A stretch of DNA of 43,662 bases. Origin: a virus. Under the pieces are notes generated by a model that saw only the letters and a program-made list of their open reading frames with translations, was not told where the DNA came from and made no database searches. The translations under genes were made by a program, and so were the position numbers. Shown here one piece after another: positions 34,939-42,361 of this stretch. The DNA is taken from positions 1-43,662 of IMG/VR virus record IMGVR_UViG_3300008450_000088. The stretch is one strand, 5' to 3'. Numbering within the stretch: position 1 is the stretch's first letter; every line of letters starts with the position of its first letter.

Positions 34939-34943
34939 GTTAC

Positions 34944-34955
34944 TATTTATAAATA
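34944..34955 (+). promoter_or_regulatory. Candidate late promoter with exact T4 late box
   Basis: TATTTATAAATA preceded by AC. Its last eight bases (34948-34955) are TATAAATA, the T4 late promoter box. It lies 13 bases before the portal ATG at 34969. This is the best single match in the window. Confidence 0.65.
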
Positions 34956-34968
34956 AAACATTTTTAAA

Positions 34969-36831
34969 ATGGCAGATACAAATCTATTTTCTTCCTTAAA
35001 AAGACTATTTGCAACAGACGTTGTAATCAGGAATGTAGGAGGAGATGAATTAAAGATTGCTGATGTTAATCAAATACAGACTACAGGGAAGTACCAAACC
35101 AATGCCCTTCTGGATAGATTCTCACGTCTTTATATTTACAATAATAAAAATATATTTAATCCAAATCTTAACTACCAGACGTTAAGAATTCAATTATACT
35201 CTGATTACGAAGCAATGGATACAGATCCGCTTATTGCTTCAACCCTAGACATATTAGCAGATGAATCTACTCTAAAGAATGATATGGGGGAGGTTCTTTC
35301 TATTAAATCCTCAGATGAGAATATTCAAAGAGTATTATACAATCTATATTACGATGTATTAAATATTGAATTTAATCTTTGGTCATGGATTAGAAATATG
35401 TGTAAATACGGAGACTTCTTCTTAAAATTAGAAATCTCAGAACAATTTGGAGTATATAATGTAATTCCTTACACAGTTTATAATATAGTTAGATATGAAG
35501 GAACAGATCCTGAAAATCCAACTAAAGTAATGTTTACAATTGATCCAGACGGATTAGCATCTTCAGCAGATCCAAATTATATTCCAAAATCAAATAAATC
35601 AGTTATCACTCTTGATAATTACGAAGTAGCTCACTTCAGACTAATATCAGATATAAATTACCTACCATACGGAAGATCTTATATTGAACCAGCTAGAAAA
35701 ATCTACAAACAATTAACTTTAATGGAGGATGCGATGTTGATTCATAGAATCATGAGAGCTCCTGAGAAGAGAATGTTTTATGTAAATGTAGGATCTATTC
35801 CACCGAATGAGGTAGAGCAGTTCATGCAAAAAACAATTAACAGTATTAAGAAAACTCCTTATGTAGATCAACAAACAGGGGAATACAACTTGAGATTCAA
35901 TATGATGAATATGATGGAGGATTTCTATCTTCCAGTAAGAGGAGGCGATACTTCAACTCGTATTGAAACAACTAAAGGATTAGACTACGATGGTACAAAT
36001 GATATTGAGTACTTAAGAGATAAAATGTTTGCTGCATTAAAAGTACCAAAAGCTTATTTCGGATTCGAAAAAGATTTAACAGGAAAAGCCACTTTAGCAG
36101 CAGAAGATATTCGTTTTGCTAGAACAGTTGAAAGACTTCAAAAAATTGTAGAAAGCGAATTAACAAAAATTGGATTGGTGCATTTATATGCTCAAGGATT
36201 TAAAGGAGAATCTTTAACCAATTTTGAGATTAAATTAACAAATCCTTCTATTATATTTGAACAAGAAAAAGTAGCTCTATTAAAAGAAAAAATAGATCTA
36301 GCTCGTCAAATGAAAGAAACTAAATTATTCTCATCAGATTATATCTATGATAATATCTTTAATTTATCTGAAGATCAGTATAATGAAATGAGAGATTTAG
36401 TAAGAGAGGATGCAAAAAGAGACTTTAGAATATCTCAGATAGAGAATGAAGGAAATGATCCAGTAGCAACAGGTCAATCTTATGGAACACCTCACGATCT
36501 TGCTTCTATGTATGGAAGAGAAAGAGGAGAGGTTCCTGCAGGGTATGATGAAAGAGATCCTAGACCGGAAGGAAGACCTAGAGAGAAAGTCTCAATAATA
36601 GGAACACAGGCAGATCCAGTTGGTGGAAGAGATAGATTAGGAGTAAAAGGTATGAAAGGCGGATATCCAAGCGATAATGAAAATGTTAAGGAAGGAAGAT
36701 CTACAGCAGAATCTGTCTTATTTAAAAATAAAGATATGTTTGCTTCTAAAAAGAAACTTATTTTCGAAAAACAACAAGAACAGGAATCAGATTTACTAAA
36801 CGAAGATAATATAAAAGATTTAGATAAATAA
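34969..36831 (+). CDS. gp20: Portal protein gp20
   Basis: A 620-aa portal of the T4 type (T4 gp20 has 524 aa). Typical blocks are YSDYEAMDTDPLIASTLDIL near residue 85, LWSWIRNMCKYGDFFLKLEI near 140, LPYGRSYIEPARKIYKQLTL with MRAPEKRMFYVNVG near 225-275, and VPKAYFGFEKDLTGKATLAA near 360. The C-terminal 120 residues are a polar, Gly/Arg/Asp-rich tail longer than in T4. It forms the dodecameric ring at the unique vertex and starts prohead assembly. The tail contains (L/I)-x-E-like sites, so C-terminal trimming by gp21 is possible but unproven. Confidence 0.93.
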   Translation: MADTNLFSSLKRLFATDVVIRNVGGDELKIADVNQIQTTGKYQTNALLDRFSRLYIYNNKNIFNPNLNYQTLRIQLYSDYEAMDTDPLIASTLDILADESTLKNDMGEVLSIKSSDENIQRVLYNLYYDVLNIEFNLWSWIRNMCKYGDFFLKLEISEQFGVYNVIPYTVYNIVRYEGTDPENPTKVMFTIDPDGLASSADPNYIPKSNKSVITLDNYEVAHFRLISDINYLPYGRSYIEPARKIYKQLTLMEDAMLIHRIMRAPEKRMFYVNVGSIPPNEVEQFMQKTINSIKKTPYVDQQTGEYNLRFNMMNMMEDFYLPVRGGDTSTRIETTKGLDYDGTNDIEYLRDKMFAALKVPKAYFGFEKDLTGKATLAAEDIRFARTVERLQKIVESELTKIGLVHLYAQGFKGESLTNFEIKLTNPSIIFEQEKVALLKEKIDLARQMKETKLFSSDYIYDNIFNLSEDQYNEMRDLVREDAKRDFRISQIENEGNDPVATGQSYGTPHDLASMYGRERGEVPAGYDERDPRPEGRPREKVSIIGTQADPVGGRDRLGVKGMKGGYPSDNENVKEGRSTAESVLFKNKDMFASKKKLIFEKQQEQESDLLNEDNIKDLDK

Positions 36832-36835
36832 TACC

Positions 36836-36846
36836 TATTTATAACA
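36836..36846 (+). promoter_or_regulatory. Candidate late promoter
   Basis: TATTTATAACA preceded by ACC, 14 bases before the GTG start at 36861, in a 29-base gap. A moderate match to the repeated motif. Confidence 0.45.
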
Positions 36847-36860
36847 AAGATACTATAACT

Positions 36861-37715
36861 GTGAAAATAAAACACTCAAAATACAAAAATACAGGACTAA
36901 TATTTGAACTACTAGTAAAACAAGTAGCAGCAGATACATTATCGAGAAAAGATTCACCAGCAGTAAAAATTATTAAAAAATTCTATACAGGGAATACATC
37001 TCTTGTTAAAGAATTTAAACTGTATGATTTTGTAATAAAAAACAAAGGGGTAGGATCTAGAAAAGCAGAAACGATTCTATCAACTATTATAGAGATTTCT
37101 AGAAAGCTGGATACAGTTTCTTTAAAGAAACAGAAATACGAATTAATAAAAGAGTTAAAAGAGCAGTACAATTTAGAAGAATTCTTCTCTATAAAAGTAG
37201 ATAATTATAAACCTCTTGCAGCTCTTTACTGTTTACTAGAAGCTCAAAATACAGCAGACTTACTTGACCCGAATATATTTGTAGACAATAAAACAACTCT
37301 ACTTGAGCATTTAACTCAAAATTCACAATCACAGGGAAAAGTAAAAGATGCCTTGATTGAAGAGTATTCTAAGTATGATAAGGATTTAAGGCTATTAACT
37401 TATAAAATTCTTTTAGAAAAATTCAACAACCAATACGCAGAACTACTTCCAGAACAAAAAAACATTCTGAAAGAATTTATAACATCAGTTAACTCTACAA
37501 CTAGGTTAAGAAATATAGTAAATGAGGAGATGGAGAAATTAAATTCTCAAATTACTAAATTTAAAGGAAAAGTTACAGACGATATTGTTAAAATTAAATT
37601 AGAAGAAATTCAAAAAAGTATTACACCTATTAAAAATACACAAAAAGTAGATGATAGCCATTTAGTAAACCTAATGCAATACTACGAATTGGTAAATGAA
37701 TTAAAAAACCTATGA
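36861..37715 (+). CDS. Helical protein between portal and protease, 284 aa
   Basis: It starts with GTG at 36861 (product MKIKHSKYKNTGLIFELLVK). The protein is almost entirely helical and Lys/Glu/Leu-rich, with no cysteine motif and no catalytic site. The N-terminal block K-Y-x-N-T-G-x-I-F-E-L-L looks conserved. In T4 the head-core genes 67 and 68 lie between gp20 and gp21, so a prohead-core or portal-linked role is the best positional guess; it is larger than gp67 (80 aa) and gp68 (141 aa). It overlaps the next gene by ATGA. Confidence 0.65.
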   Translation: MKIKHSKYKNTGLIFELLVKQVAADTLSRKDSPAVKIIKKFYTGNTSLVKEFKLYDFVIKNKGVGSRKAETILSTIIEISRKLDTVSLKKQKYELIKELKEQYNLEEFFSIKVDNYKPLAALYCLLEAQNTADLLDPNIFVDNKTTLLEHLTQNSQSQGKVKDALIEEYSKYDKDLRLLTYKILLEKFNNQYAELLPEQKNILKEFITSVNSTTRLRNIVNEEMEKLNSQITKFKGKVTDDIVKIKLEEIQKSITPIKNTQKVDDSHLVNLMQYYELVNELKNL

Positions 37716-37954
37716 AAAGATCAGAGATTGTAAAGCTTGTACAAGAAGTCCTATCAGAAATGTCTACAACAGGAACAGGAGCTTCTTTCTCACCAGGAGC
37801 AGGAGCACAATATGCTACTCCTTATGCTTTTTCAAAAGGAACAGGAAAAAATAAAGCTACTAAATATCTTGAAAAATTAGGATATAAAACAGTTAAAAGA
37901 CCAAAAAGACCTTCACATACAAAAATGTTTGATTACTTAGACGAAAATAAATAA
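37712..37954 (+). CDS. Small head protein with leader and capsid-like maturation site
   Basis: An 80-aa protein. Residues 1-16 are the leader MKRSEIVKLVQEVLSE. What follows, (M)STTGTGASFSPGAGAQYA, matches the stretch after the predicted cleavage site of the major capsid protein (LVSE, then A and STTGTGASFSAGQGEQWA). Cleavage after E16 would give a 64-residue basic mature protein (YLEKLGYKTVKRPKRPSHTK). The ATGA overlap with the upstream stop supports the start at 37712 rather than M17. I infer that gp21 trims both proteins and that this one sits inside or on the head. It is the strongest internal evidence for the leader model. Confidence 0.75.
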   Translation: MKRSEIVKLVQEVLSEMSTTGTGASFSPGAGAQYATPYAFSKGTGKNKATKYLEKLGYKTVKRPKRPSHTKMFDYLDENK

Positions 37955-37955
37955 T

Positions 37956-39614
37956 ATGAGAACTTTACAAGAAAAATATAACGCAATTCAAGAGGGAAAA
38001 TTCTCCAAAGATCAATTCCTAGTAGAAGCTAGAATGCAACAACCACAATTAGTAACTCGTTATAACGGATATAATGATGCTGTTAAAATTCTTAAGAATA
38101 GAGGAATGATTGTAGAAGTATCTGCTGAGGAGAGTTTTGCAGATTATTCTAACGATGCTCTTACTGATATGATTTCTAACCTATCAAGATATGAAGGTAA
38201 TGAAAATGAAATAGCAAGAATTAAATCAGAATTAGAAAGACGTAGGGGAACTGTTAAAGAAGCTGGAGGTCATGCATCTATAAATAACTTATCTAAATTT
38301 CACGGAATTACAGGAGATAAATTACCTGAGGATAAGGAAGGATTAGAAAAAGCTTTAAAAGCTGCTGAAAAAGGTGGTAATAAACGAACAGCTCAGGAAA
38401 TAAGAATAGCGTTAAAAAAATTAAACGAAGCTCGACTTACTAAAAAGAATTTAGCAGATTATAGATACAAGCCAACCAACGATATGGACAACTATCCATA
38501 TGAACAAATACTAAGAGGTTTAAGAGTTGAATTGGAAACAATGGGTATTCAAGGAACTCCAACTGCTGAAGAATATAAAAAAGCATTGACTAAAGTTCTT
38601 AAGAATTTAGAAAAAGACGAAATCTTCTATACAAATCAATTAGCAGGAAATAATAAGAAAGTTGATCTTCATGATAAAATGGTAGACGCTACAGCAAAAA
38701 ATACTGTAGACACTTTCAATGGAATGAAGAAAATAAAAGACTTAAAAGAAAATGTTTCCTCATTAAAGAATCTTCCAGACGGAAAATATTTTGCAATAGA
38801 CGGAGATTGGGAAGAAGAGTATAAAGGACATAACGGACTATTTTTTACACTAAGAGGACATAATCTTATTGATTCAGACGGAGAGAACTTCCAAACATCT
38901 CCTGAAGAGTTTCTATCTCAATTCACACCAGATGAAATATTAAAAGTAGAAGATATAGCAGAAACTACTTTGAAAGAAGGTATTAAAAACCTTATCAAAA
39001 AGGTATTAACGGAGAATGAAGAGGATATTTATGAAATGCAAGGACCAAAATCAGATCAAGAATATAAAAGTGAATTAGCAGATTATTTAGAAGATAATCA
39101 AATCTACGGGTACGTAGATATGATACACGATATCATGACAGGGCCAGATGAAGAAGAGAATAGTGCTTCACTAGCAGATTTTTTAGACGATCATCAAATA
39201 TACGGATATAGTAGAGCAATTGAAAGAATCTATGCAGACTATCCATACGATCAACACTGGATGAATCAACCAGATGAAGACGAAGCAGATGATATTTCGC
39301 ATCCAAGAGGCTACGAAGAAGCTAGTGATGAAGAAAGTTTTGAAGACTTGTACGAAGCAGAAGATAAGGAAGCAGATAAAGACATGGTTCGTAAATTAAT
39401 GGCAATGTACGAAACTGAACCTTCTAAATTTGAAAGATTACATAAACAAACAGAAACACAAGCAAACACTACTCAGGATATTGCATTTAGACGTATACTA
39501 AGTCTAATGAATAGAGCAAAAGCAGGAGCTTTACAAAGTTTAGCCAATCAAGATAGATTTGAAGCTGATAGAGAAGGGATGTATGAATCAGTATCATTAA
39601 AAGACTTATTATAA
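37956..39614 (+). CDS. Mosaic head-core-like protein, 552 aa
   Basis: It begins MRTLQEKYNAIQEGKFSKDQ, then FLVEARMQQPQLVTRYNGY, an N-terminal module I recall from head-region proteins of marine T4-like phages. Next come acidic and Lys-rich helices, a beta unit near 285-320 (LPDGKYFAIDGDWEEEYKGH), a leader-type helix GIKNLIKKVLTENEED in mid-protein (about 342-357), and two copies of L-A-D-(Y/F)-L-(E/D)-D-(N/H)-Q-I-Y-G-Y (about 374 and 404). Very acidic overall. (L/V)-x-E sites mark module borders. It probably forms part of the prohead core and is processed by gp21, whose gene starts at its stop codon. Confidence 0.62.
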   Translation: MRTLQEKYNAIQEGKFSKDQFLVEARMQQPQLVTRYNGYNDAVKILKNRGMIVEVSAEESFADYSNDALTDMISNLSRYEGNENEIARIKSELERRRGTVKEAGGHASINNLSKFHGITGDKLPEDKEGLEKALKAAEKGGNKRTAQEIRIALKKLNEARLTKKNLADYRYKPTNDMDNYPYEQILRGLRVELETMGIQGTPTAEEYKKALTKVLKNLEKDEIFYTNQLAGNNKKVDLHDKMVDATAKNTVDTFNGMKKIKDLKENVSSLKNLPDGKYFAIDGDWEEEYKGHNGLFFTLRGHNLIDSDGENFQTSPEEFLSQFTPDEILKVEDIAETTLKEGIKNLIKKVLTENEEDIYEMQGPKSDQEYKSELADYLEDNQIYGYVDMIHDIMTGPDEEENSASLADFLDDHQIYGYSRAIERIYADYPYDQHWMNQPDEDEADDISHPRGYEEASDEESFEDLYEAEDKEADKDMVRKLMAMYETEPSKFERLHKQTETQANTTQDIAFRRILSLMNRAKAGALQSLANQDRFEADREGMYESVSLKDLL

Positions 39615-40195
39615 TGAACAATCCACTATTAATAAACGTAACTCCTTTTAAAGGACTTCTTACCGAATCAAAAGCTAAACCGGGTGTTTTTGAAGTAACA
39701 GGTCTTATGCAGAGAGCAGGAGCAAAGAACCAAAACGGAAGAATCTATAAAAGAGAAATCCTTGAAGAAGAGGTAAAAAATTATATAGAAAATTTCGTTA
39801 AAGTAGGAAATGCATACGGAGAATTAGATCATCCAGAATCAGCAGTAGTATCTTTAAAAAACGCTTCACACGTTGTAAAAGAACTGTGGTGGGATGGAGA
39901 TGATTTAATGGGTAAAGTAGAATTACTAAATACACCTTCAGGGAATATCGTTAAAGAAATCTTAAAAGGAGGACATACAATTGGAATCTCTTCAAGAGGA
40001 ACAGGATCAGTAACACAGACAAATGAAGGAACTCTAATGGTTCAACCAGACTTTGAATTAGTATGCTGGGATTTCGTTTCAAATCCTTCTACACATGGAG
40101 CTTTTATGAATCCAATTTCACTAAATGAAGGAAAACAAGTAGTAGGAAAATATGATAAATTAGATACAATCATTAATAACATATTAAGAGCATAA
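39614..40195 (+). CDS. gp21: Prohead core protease gp21
   Basis: A 193-aa serine protease of the T4 gp21 type (T4 gp21 has 212 aa). Key blocks are GLMQRAGAKNQNGRIYKREI; YGELDHPESAVV with the catalytic His (H73); and GGHTIGISSRGTGSV with the catalytic Ser (S126 or S127). VCWDFVSNPSTHGAFM follows, as in homologues. In T4 it sits in the prohead core, cuts scaffold, core and capsid proteins after Glu in (L/I)-x-E, and then digests itself. The N-terminus here contains LLTES, itself such a site. The gene is coupled to both neighbours by TAATG. Confidence 0.92.
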   Translation: MNNPLLINVTPFKGLLTESKAKPGVFEVTGLMQRAGAKNQNGRIYKREILEEEVKNYIENFVKVGNAYGELDHPESAVVSLKNASHVVKELWWDGDDLMGKVELLNTPSGNIVKEILKGGHTIGISSRGTGSVTQTNEGTLMVQPDFELVCWDFVSNPSTHGAFMNPISLNEGKQVVGKYDKLDTIINNILRA

Positions 40196-40680
40196 TGGAA
40201 AGCTTTAATTTAAAAAAATTCTTAGTAGAAAATAAATTAACTAGTAATTCAAAGATACTAAGTGAAGTTACTTATAATAACTTTACTCCACCTGTTTTAG
40301 ATGATATAAATCAAGTAAATGAAGACTTCTTTAAAAAACTAATGCCAAGAACAGCTCAAACAACAGATGAGGCAATGGAACGTATTTGGGATTTTGAAGG
40401 AGGTACTATGTTCATTCATTTCCAGTATTTTGATGTTAAACCTCATGGAAATTCTCCTGATAGACCTACTTATAGAATACATAATTCTCAATATTGGCTA
40501 AATGATTACCAACTGATGATGCAAGGTAAAAAAGGACAAAACGTTAATGTAACTTTATTATCAATAAAAGATATCACAGATCCAGAAAATATAGAAGATT
40601 TAGGAGCAATTTTTGTTGATACAAAAGTATATTTAGATGAACAACCACGAGTATTTGAAATATTAAATAGACAATCATAA
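40195..40680 (+). CDS. Head-region protein with NFNLxxFLxENKLT-type leader, 161 aa
   Basis: It opens with SFNLKKFLVENKLTSNSK after ME, then ILSEVTYNN, so the leader could be cut after L-S-E at E24. The same leader, diverged in DNA, heads the unrelated protein at 32510. The mature part is alpha/beta with FEGGTMFIHFQYFDVKPHGN and a terminal strand AIFVDTKVYLDEQPR; the fold is not recognised. Its place directly after gp21 and before gp22 suggests an internal or core protein of the head. Coupled to gp21 by TAATG. Confidence 0.68.
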   Translation: MESFNLKKFLVENKLTSNSKILSEVTYNNFTPPVLDDINQVNEDFFKKLMPRTAQTTDEAMERIWDFEGGTMFIHFQYFDVKPHGNSPDRPTYRIHNSQYWLNDYQLMMQGKKGQNVNVTLLSIKDITDPENIEDLGAIFVDTKVYLDEQPRVFEILNRQS

Positions 40681-40690
40681 TAAGAGCATA

Positions 40691-40996
40691 ATGAAAAACA
40701 ATTTTGACATACATAAATGGCAAGCAAAGTTCTTAAAAGAAGACAACTCGAAAAACATAGTAGAAGGTAAGATCGCAATTAGAACATATAAAGGAGGACC
40801 TAAAGATTCAATTGGATATGTAGATACAGCGTTAATAGATCAACTAGTAGGACAAATAGGTCCACATATAGGGTATTCTGATTGGCAAGATAAGGTACAA
40901 CTATCAAAACAAGACTACGAACAAATTATTGAAAAGATAGCTAAACACTTAACAGGTCATGGACCTTTACAGAGTGATAGAGTAGAGTTTATATAG
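40691..40996 (+). CDS. Small head-region protein with leader, 101 aa
   Basis: The N-terminus MKNNFDIHKWQAKFLKEDNS is another leader variant (N-F-D-I-H-K-W-Q-A-K-F-L), with L-K-E at E17. The mature part contains IAIRTYKGGPKDSIGYVDTA and a helical C-terminus with HLTGHGPLQSD; no fold is recognised. The upstream gap repeats TAAGAGCATAATG, which also precedes the start at 40195 (GAGCATAATGG). A terminator follows, so it ends the protease operon. Inferred to be internal or core protein. Confidence 0.65.
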   Translation: MKNNFDIHKWQAKFLKEDNSKNIVEGKIAIRTYKGGPKDSIGYVDTALIDQLVGQIGPHIGYSDWQDKVQLSKQDYEQIIEKIAKHLTGHGPLQSDRVEFI

Positions 40997-41010
40997 TACA
41001 AAAACAAACA

Positions 41011-41035
41011 CCCACCCCAAAAAGGTGGGTTTTTT
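41011..41035 (+). terminator. Intrinsic terminator before gp22
   Basis: CCCACC-CCAAAAA-GGTGGG followed by six T. The stem is identical to the terminator at 33304. It separates the protease operon from the scaffold/capsid unit. Confidence 0.87.
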
Positions 41036-41055
41036 AGTTTTTGGAAAACTGGGTG

Positions 41056-41066
41056 TATTTATATAT
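41056..41066 (+). promoter_or_regulatory. Candidate late promoter for scaffold and capsid genes
   Basis: TATTTATATAT, about 20 bases after the terminator and 95 before the gp22 start. The core matches the repeated motif but the 3' half is weaker. No better candidate exists before gp22 or gp23, so it may drive both. Confidence 0.4.
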
Positions 41067-41070
41067 GAAT

Positions 41071-41141
41071 ATATCGTTACATATACGATATCAACTACAC
41101 GTAAAATTACTATTACGCTTCAAAATACTACAATAAGCGTA
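41071..41141 (+). other. Structured 5' leader of the scaffold/capsid mRNA
   Basis: The 126-base gap before gp22 holds two perfect 7-bp inverted repeats: ATATCGT-TACATAT-ACGATAT (41071-41091) and TACGCTT with AAGCGTA (41114-41120 and 41135-41141, 14-base loop). Another small hairpin, AGTTTT-TGG-AAAACT (41036-41050), follows the terminator. No other leader here is as long. It may stabilise the mRNA or regulate translation of the most abundant head proteins. No ORF in it is credible. Confidence 0.5.
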
Positions 41142-41161
41142 CGACAAACAAAAAACAAATT

Positions 41162-42331
41162 ATGTCAAATCAAGATTTATTTAAGCAAGCTATTGCTGAA
41201 GCTAAAACTATTCGTGAAGCTGCAATTGCCAATGCTAAAGAAGCTTTAGAAGAATCATTGACACCTCATTTAAAAGACATGCTTGCTGCAAAACTTCAAG
41301 AAATGGAAGAAGCAGAAGATGAAATGATGAATGAAGAAGATATGATCAACAATCCAGAAGGTTCAACTGCACACGGAAACGTAGCAGAAGCTGAAGAGGA
41401 GGAAGAAGCTGAAGAAGCAGAAGGCGAAGAAGAAGAAGCTGAAGAAGAAGACATAGACGTAAAAGATATGTCTGTGGAAGAATTAAAAGATCTTATCCGT
41501 GATATCGTTGCCCAAGAAGTTGGAGACGAAGAAGGAGAAGAAGAGTTACCAGGAGAGGACGAAGGCAAAATCGGAGCTGATGATATGCAAGGAGTAGATG
41601 GTGAAGAGGAAATCGACATCAACGAAATCTTAGCAGAATTAGCAGAGATGGACAAAGAAGACACTATGGAAGAAGGTTTAGATAGCTGGATTGATAAAAT
41701 CTCTGCTAAGTTACAAAAAGCTGGAAAAGAAAGTAATATTGTACAAGCTATTGAAAAAATGGTAAGTAAATATGAAACTGAGAAGCATTCTGGAGCTCAT
41801 AAACTTGAAGAAGAGTTAGAAGAAGGTTTAGATAGCTGGATTGATAAAATCTCTGCTAAGTTAAAAAAAGCTGGAGAAGAAAGTGCTCTTGGAAAAGCTG
41901 TTAACAAAGCGATAGAGTCATTACCAGAAACTGAAAAACATTCAGGAGCTCACAAAATAAGTGAAGAATCTAAAGAATTAGAAGAAGCTTTAGCAACAAT
42001 TGGACAGTTAAGAACTCAACTTCAAGAAGTTAATTTATTAAATGCTAAATTACTTTATGTAAATAAAGTTTTCAAAGCAAATAATTTAACAGAAGGTCAA
42101 AAAGTAAATGTTGTAGCTGCATTTGATAAAGCAGAAACAGTTAAAGAGGTTAAATTAGTTTACGAAACAGTTTCTAAAAATGTAGTATCAAAACCAGTTG
42201 CAATTAAAGAGCATAAATCATTTGCTTCTAAAGCAGCAGGTACTGCAACAGTAGCAGGTAAAAAAGAGGTAATCTCTGAGGTAAATGAACAAGTAGCTAG
42301 ATGGCAAAAGTTAGCAGGAATTATCAAATAA
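41162..42331 (+). CDS. gp22: Prohead scaffold protein gp22-like
   Basis: A 389-aa, strongly acidic, Glu-rich helical protein directly before the capsid gene, as in T4 (gp22 has 269 aa). The N-terminus MSNQDLFKQAIAEAKTIREA carries I-A-E and I-R-E sites. A Glu/Asp-rich block spans about 50-165. A duplicated 50-residue unit (EGLDSWIDKISAKL ... ETEKHSGAHK) follows. The C-terminal 120 residues, ending NEQVARWQKLAGIIK, resemble the conserved gp22 end that binds the capsid shell. It would be degraded by gp21 to make room for DNA. It lies 30 bases before gp23. Confidence 0.85.
   Translation: MSNQDLFKQAIAEAKTIREAAIANAKEALEESLTPHLKDMLAAKLQEMEEAEDEMMNEEDMINNPEGSTAHGNVAEAEEEEEAEEAEGEEEEAEEEDIDVKDMSVEELKDLIRDIVAQEVGDEEGEEELPGEDEGKIGADDMQGVDGEEEIDINEILAELAEMDKEDTMEEGLDSWIDKISAKLQKAGKESNIVQAIEKMVSKYETEKHSGAHKLEEELEEGLDSWIDKISAKLKKAGEESALGKAVNKAIESLPETEKHSGAHKISEESKELEEALATIGQLRTQLQEVNLLNAKLLYVNKVFKANNLTEGQKVNVVAAFDKAETVKEVKLVYETVSKNVVSKPVAIKEHKSFASKAAGTATVAGKKEVISEVNEQVARWQKLAGIIK
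41671..41970 (+). repeat. Tandem 150-bp duplication inside gp22
   Basis: Unit one starts at 41671 and unit two at 41821. The first 43 bases are identical, the first 64 differ at two positions, and divergence rises towards the end (CTGAGAAGCATTCTGGAGCT versus CTGAAAAACATTCAGGAGCT). Each encodes a 50-residue E-G-L-D-S-W-I-D-K-I-S-A-K-L unit. Confidence 0.9.
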
Positions 42332-42361
42332 TACAAATTAAACAATTTTAATTAAACAACA

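Noticed and set aside
41025-41249. Small ORF between the protease operon and gp22
   Set aside because: It begins inside a terminator, overlaps gp22 in another frame and encodes a low-complexity Leu/Lys/Thr sequence.
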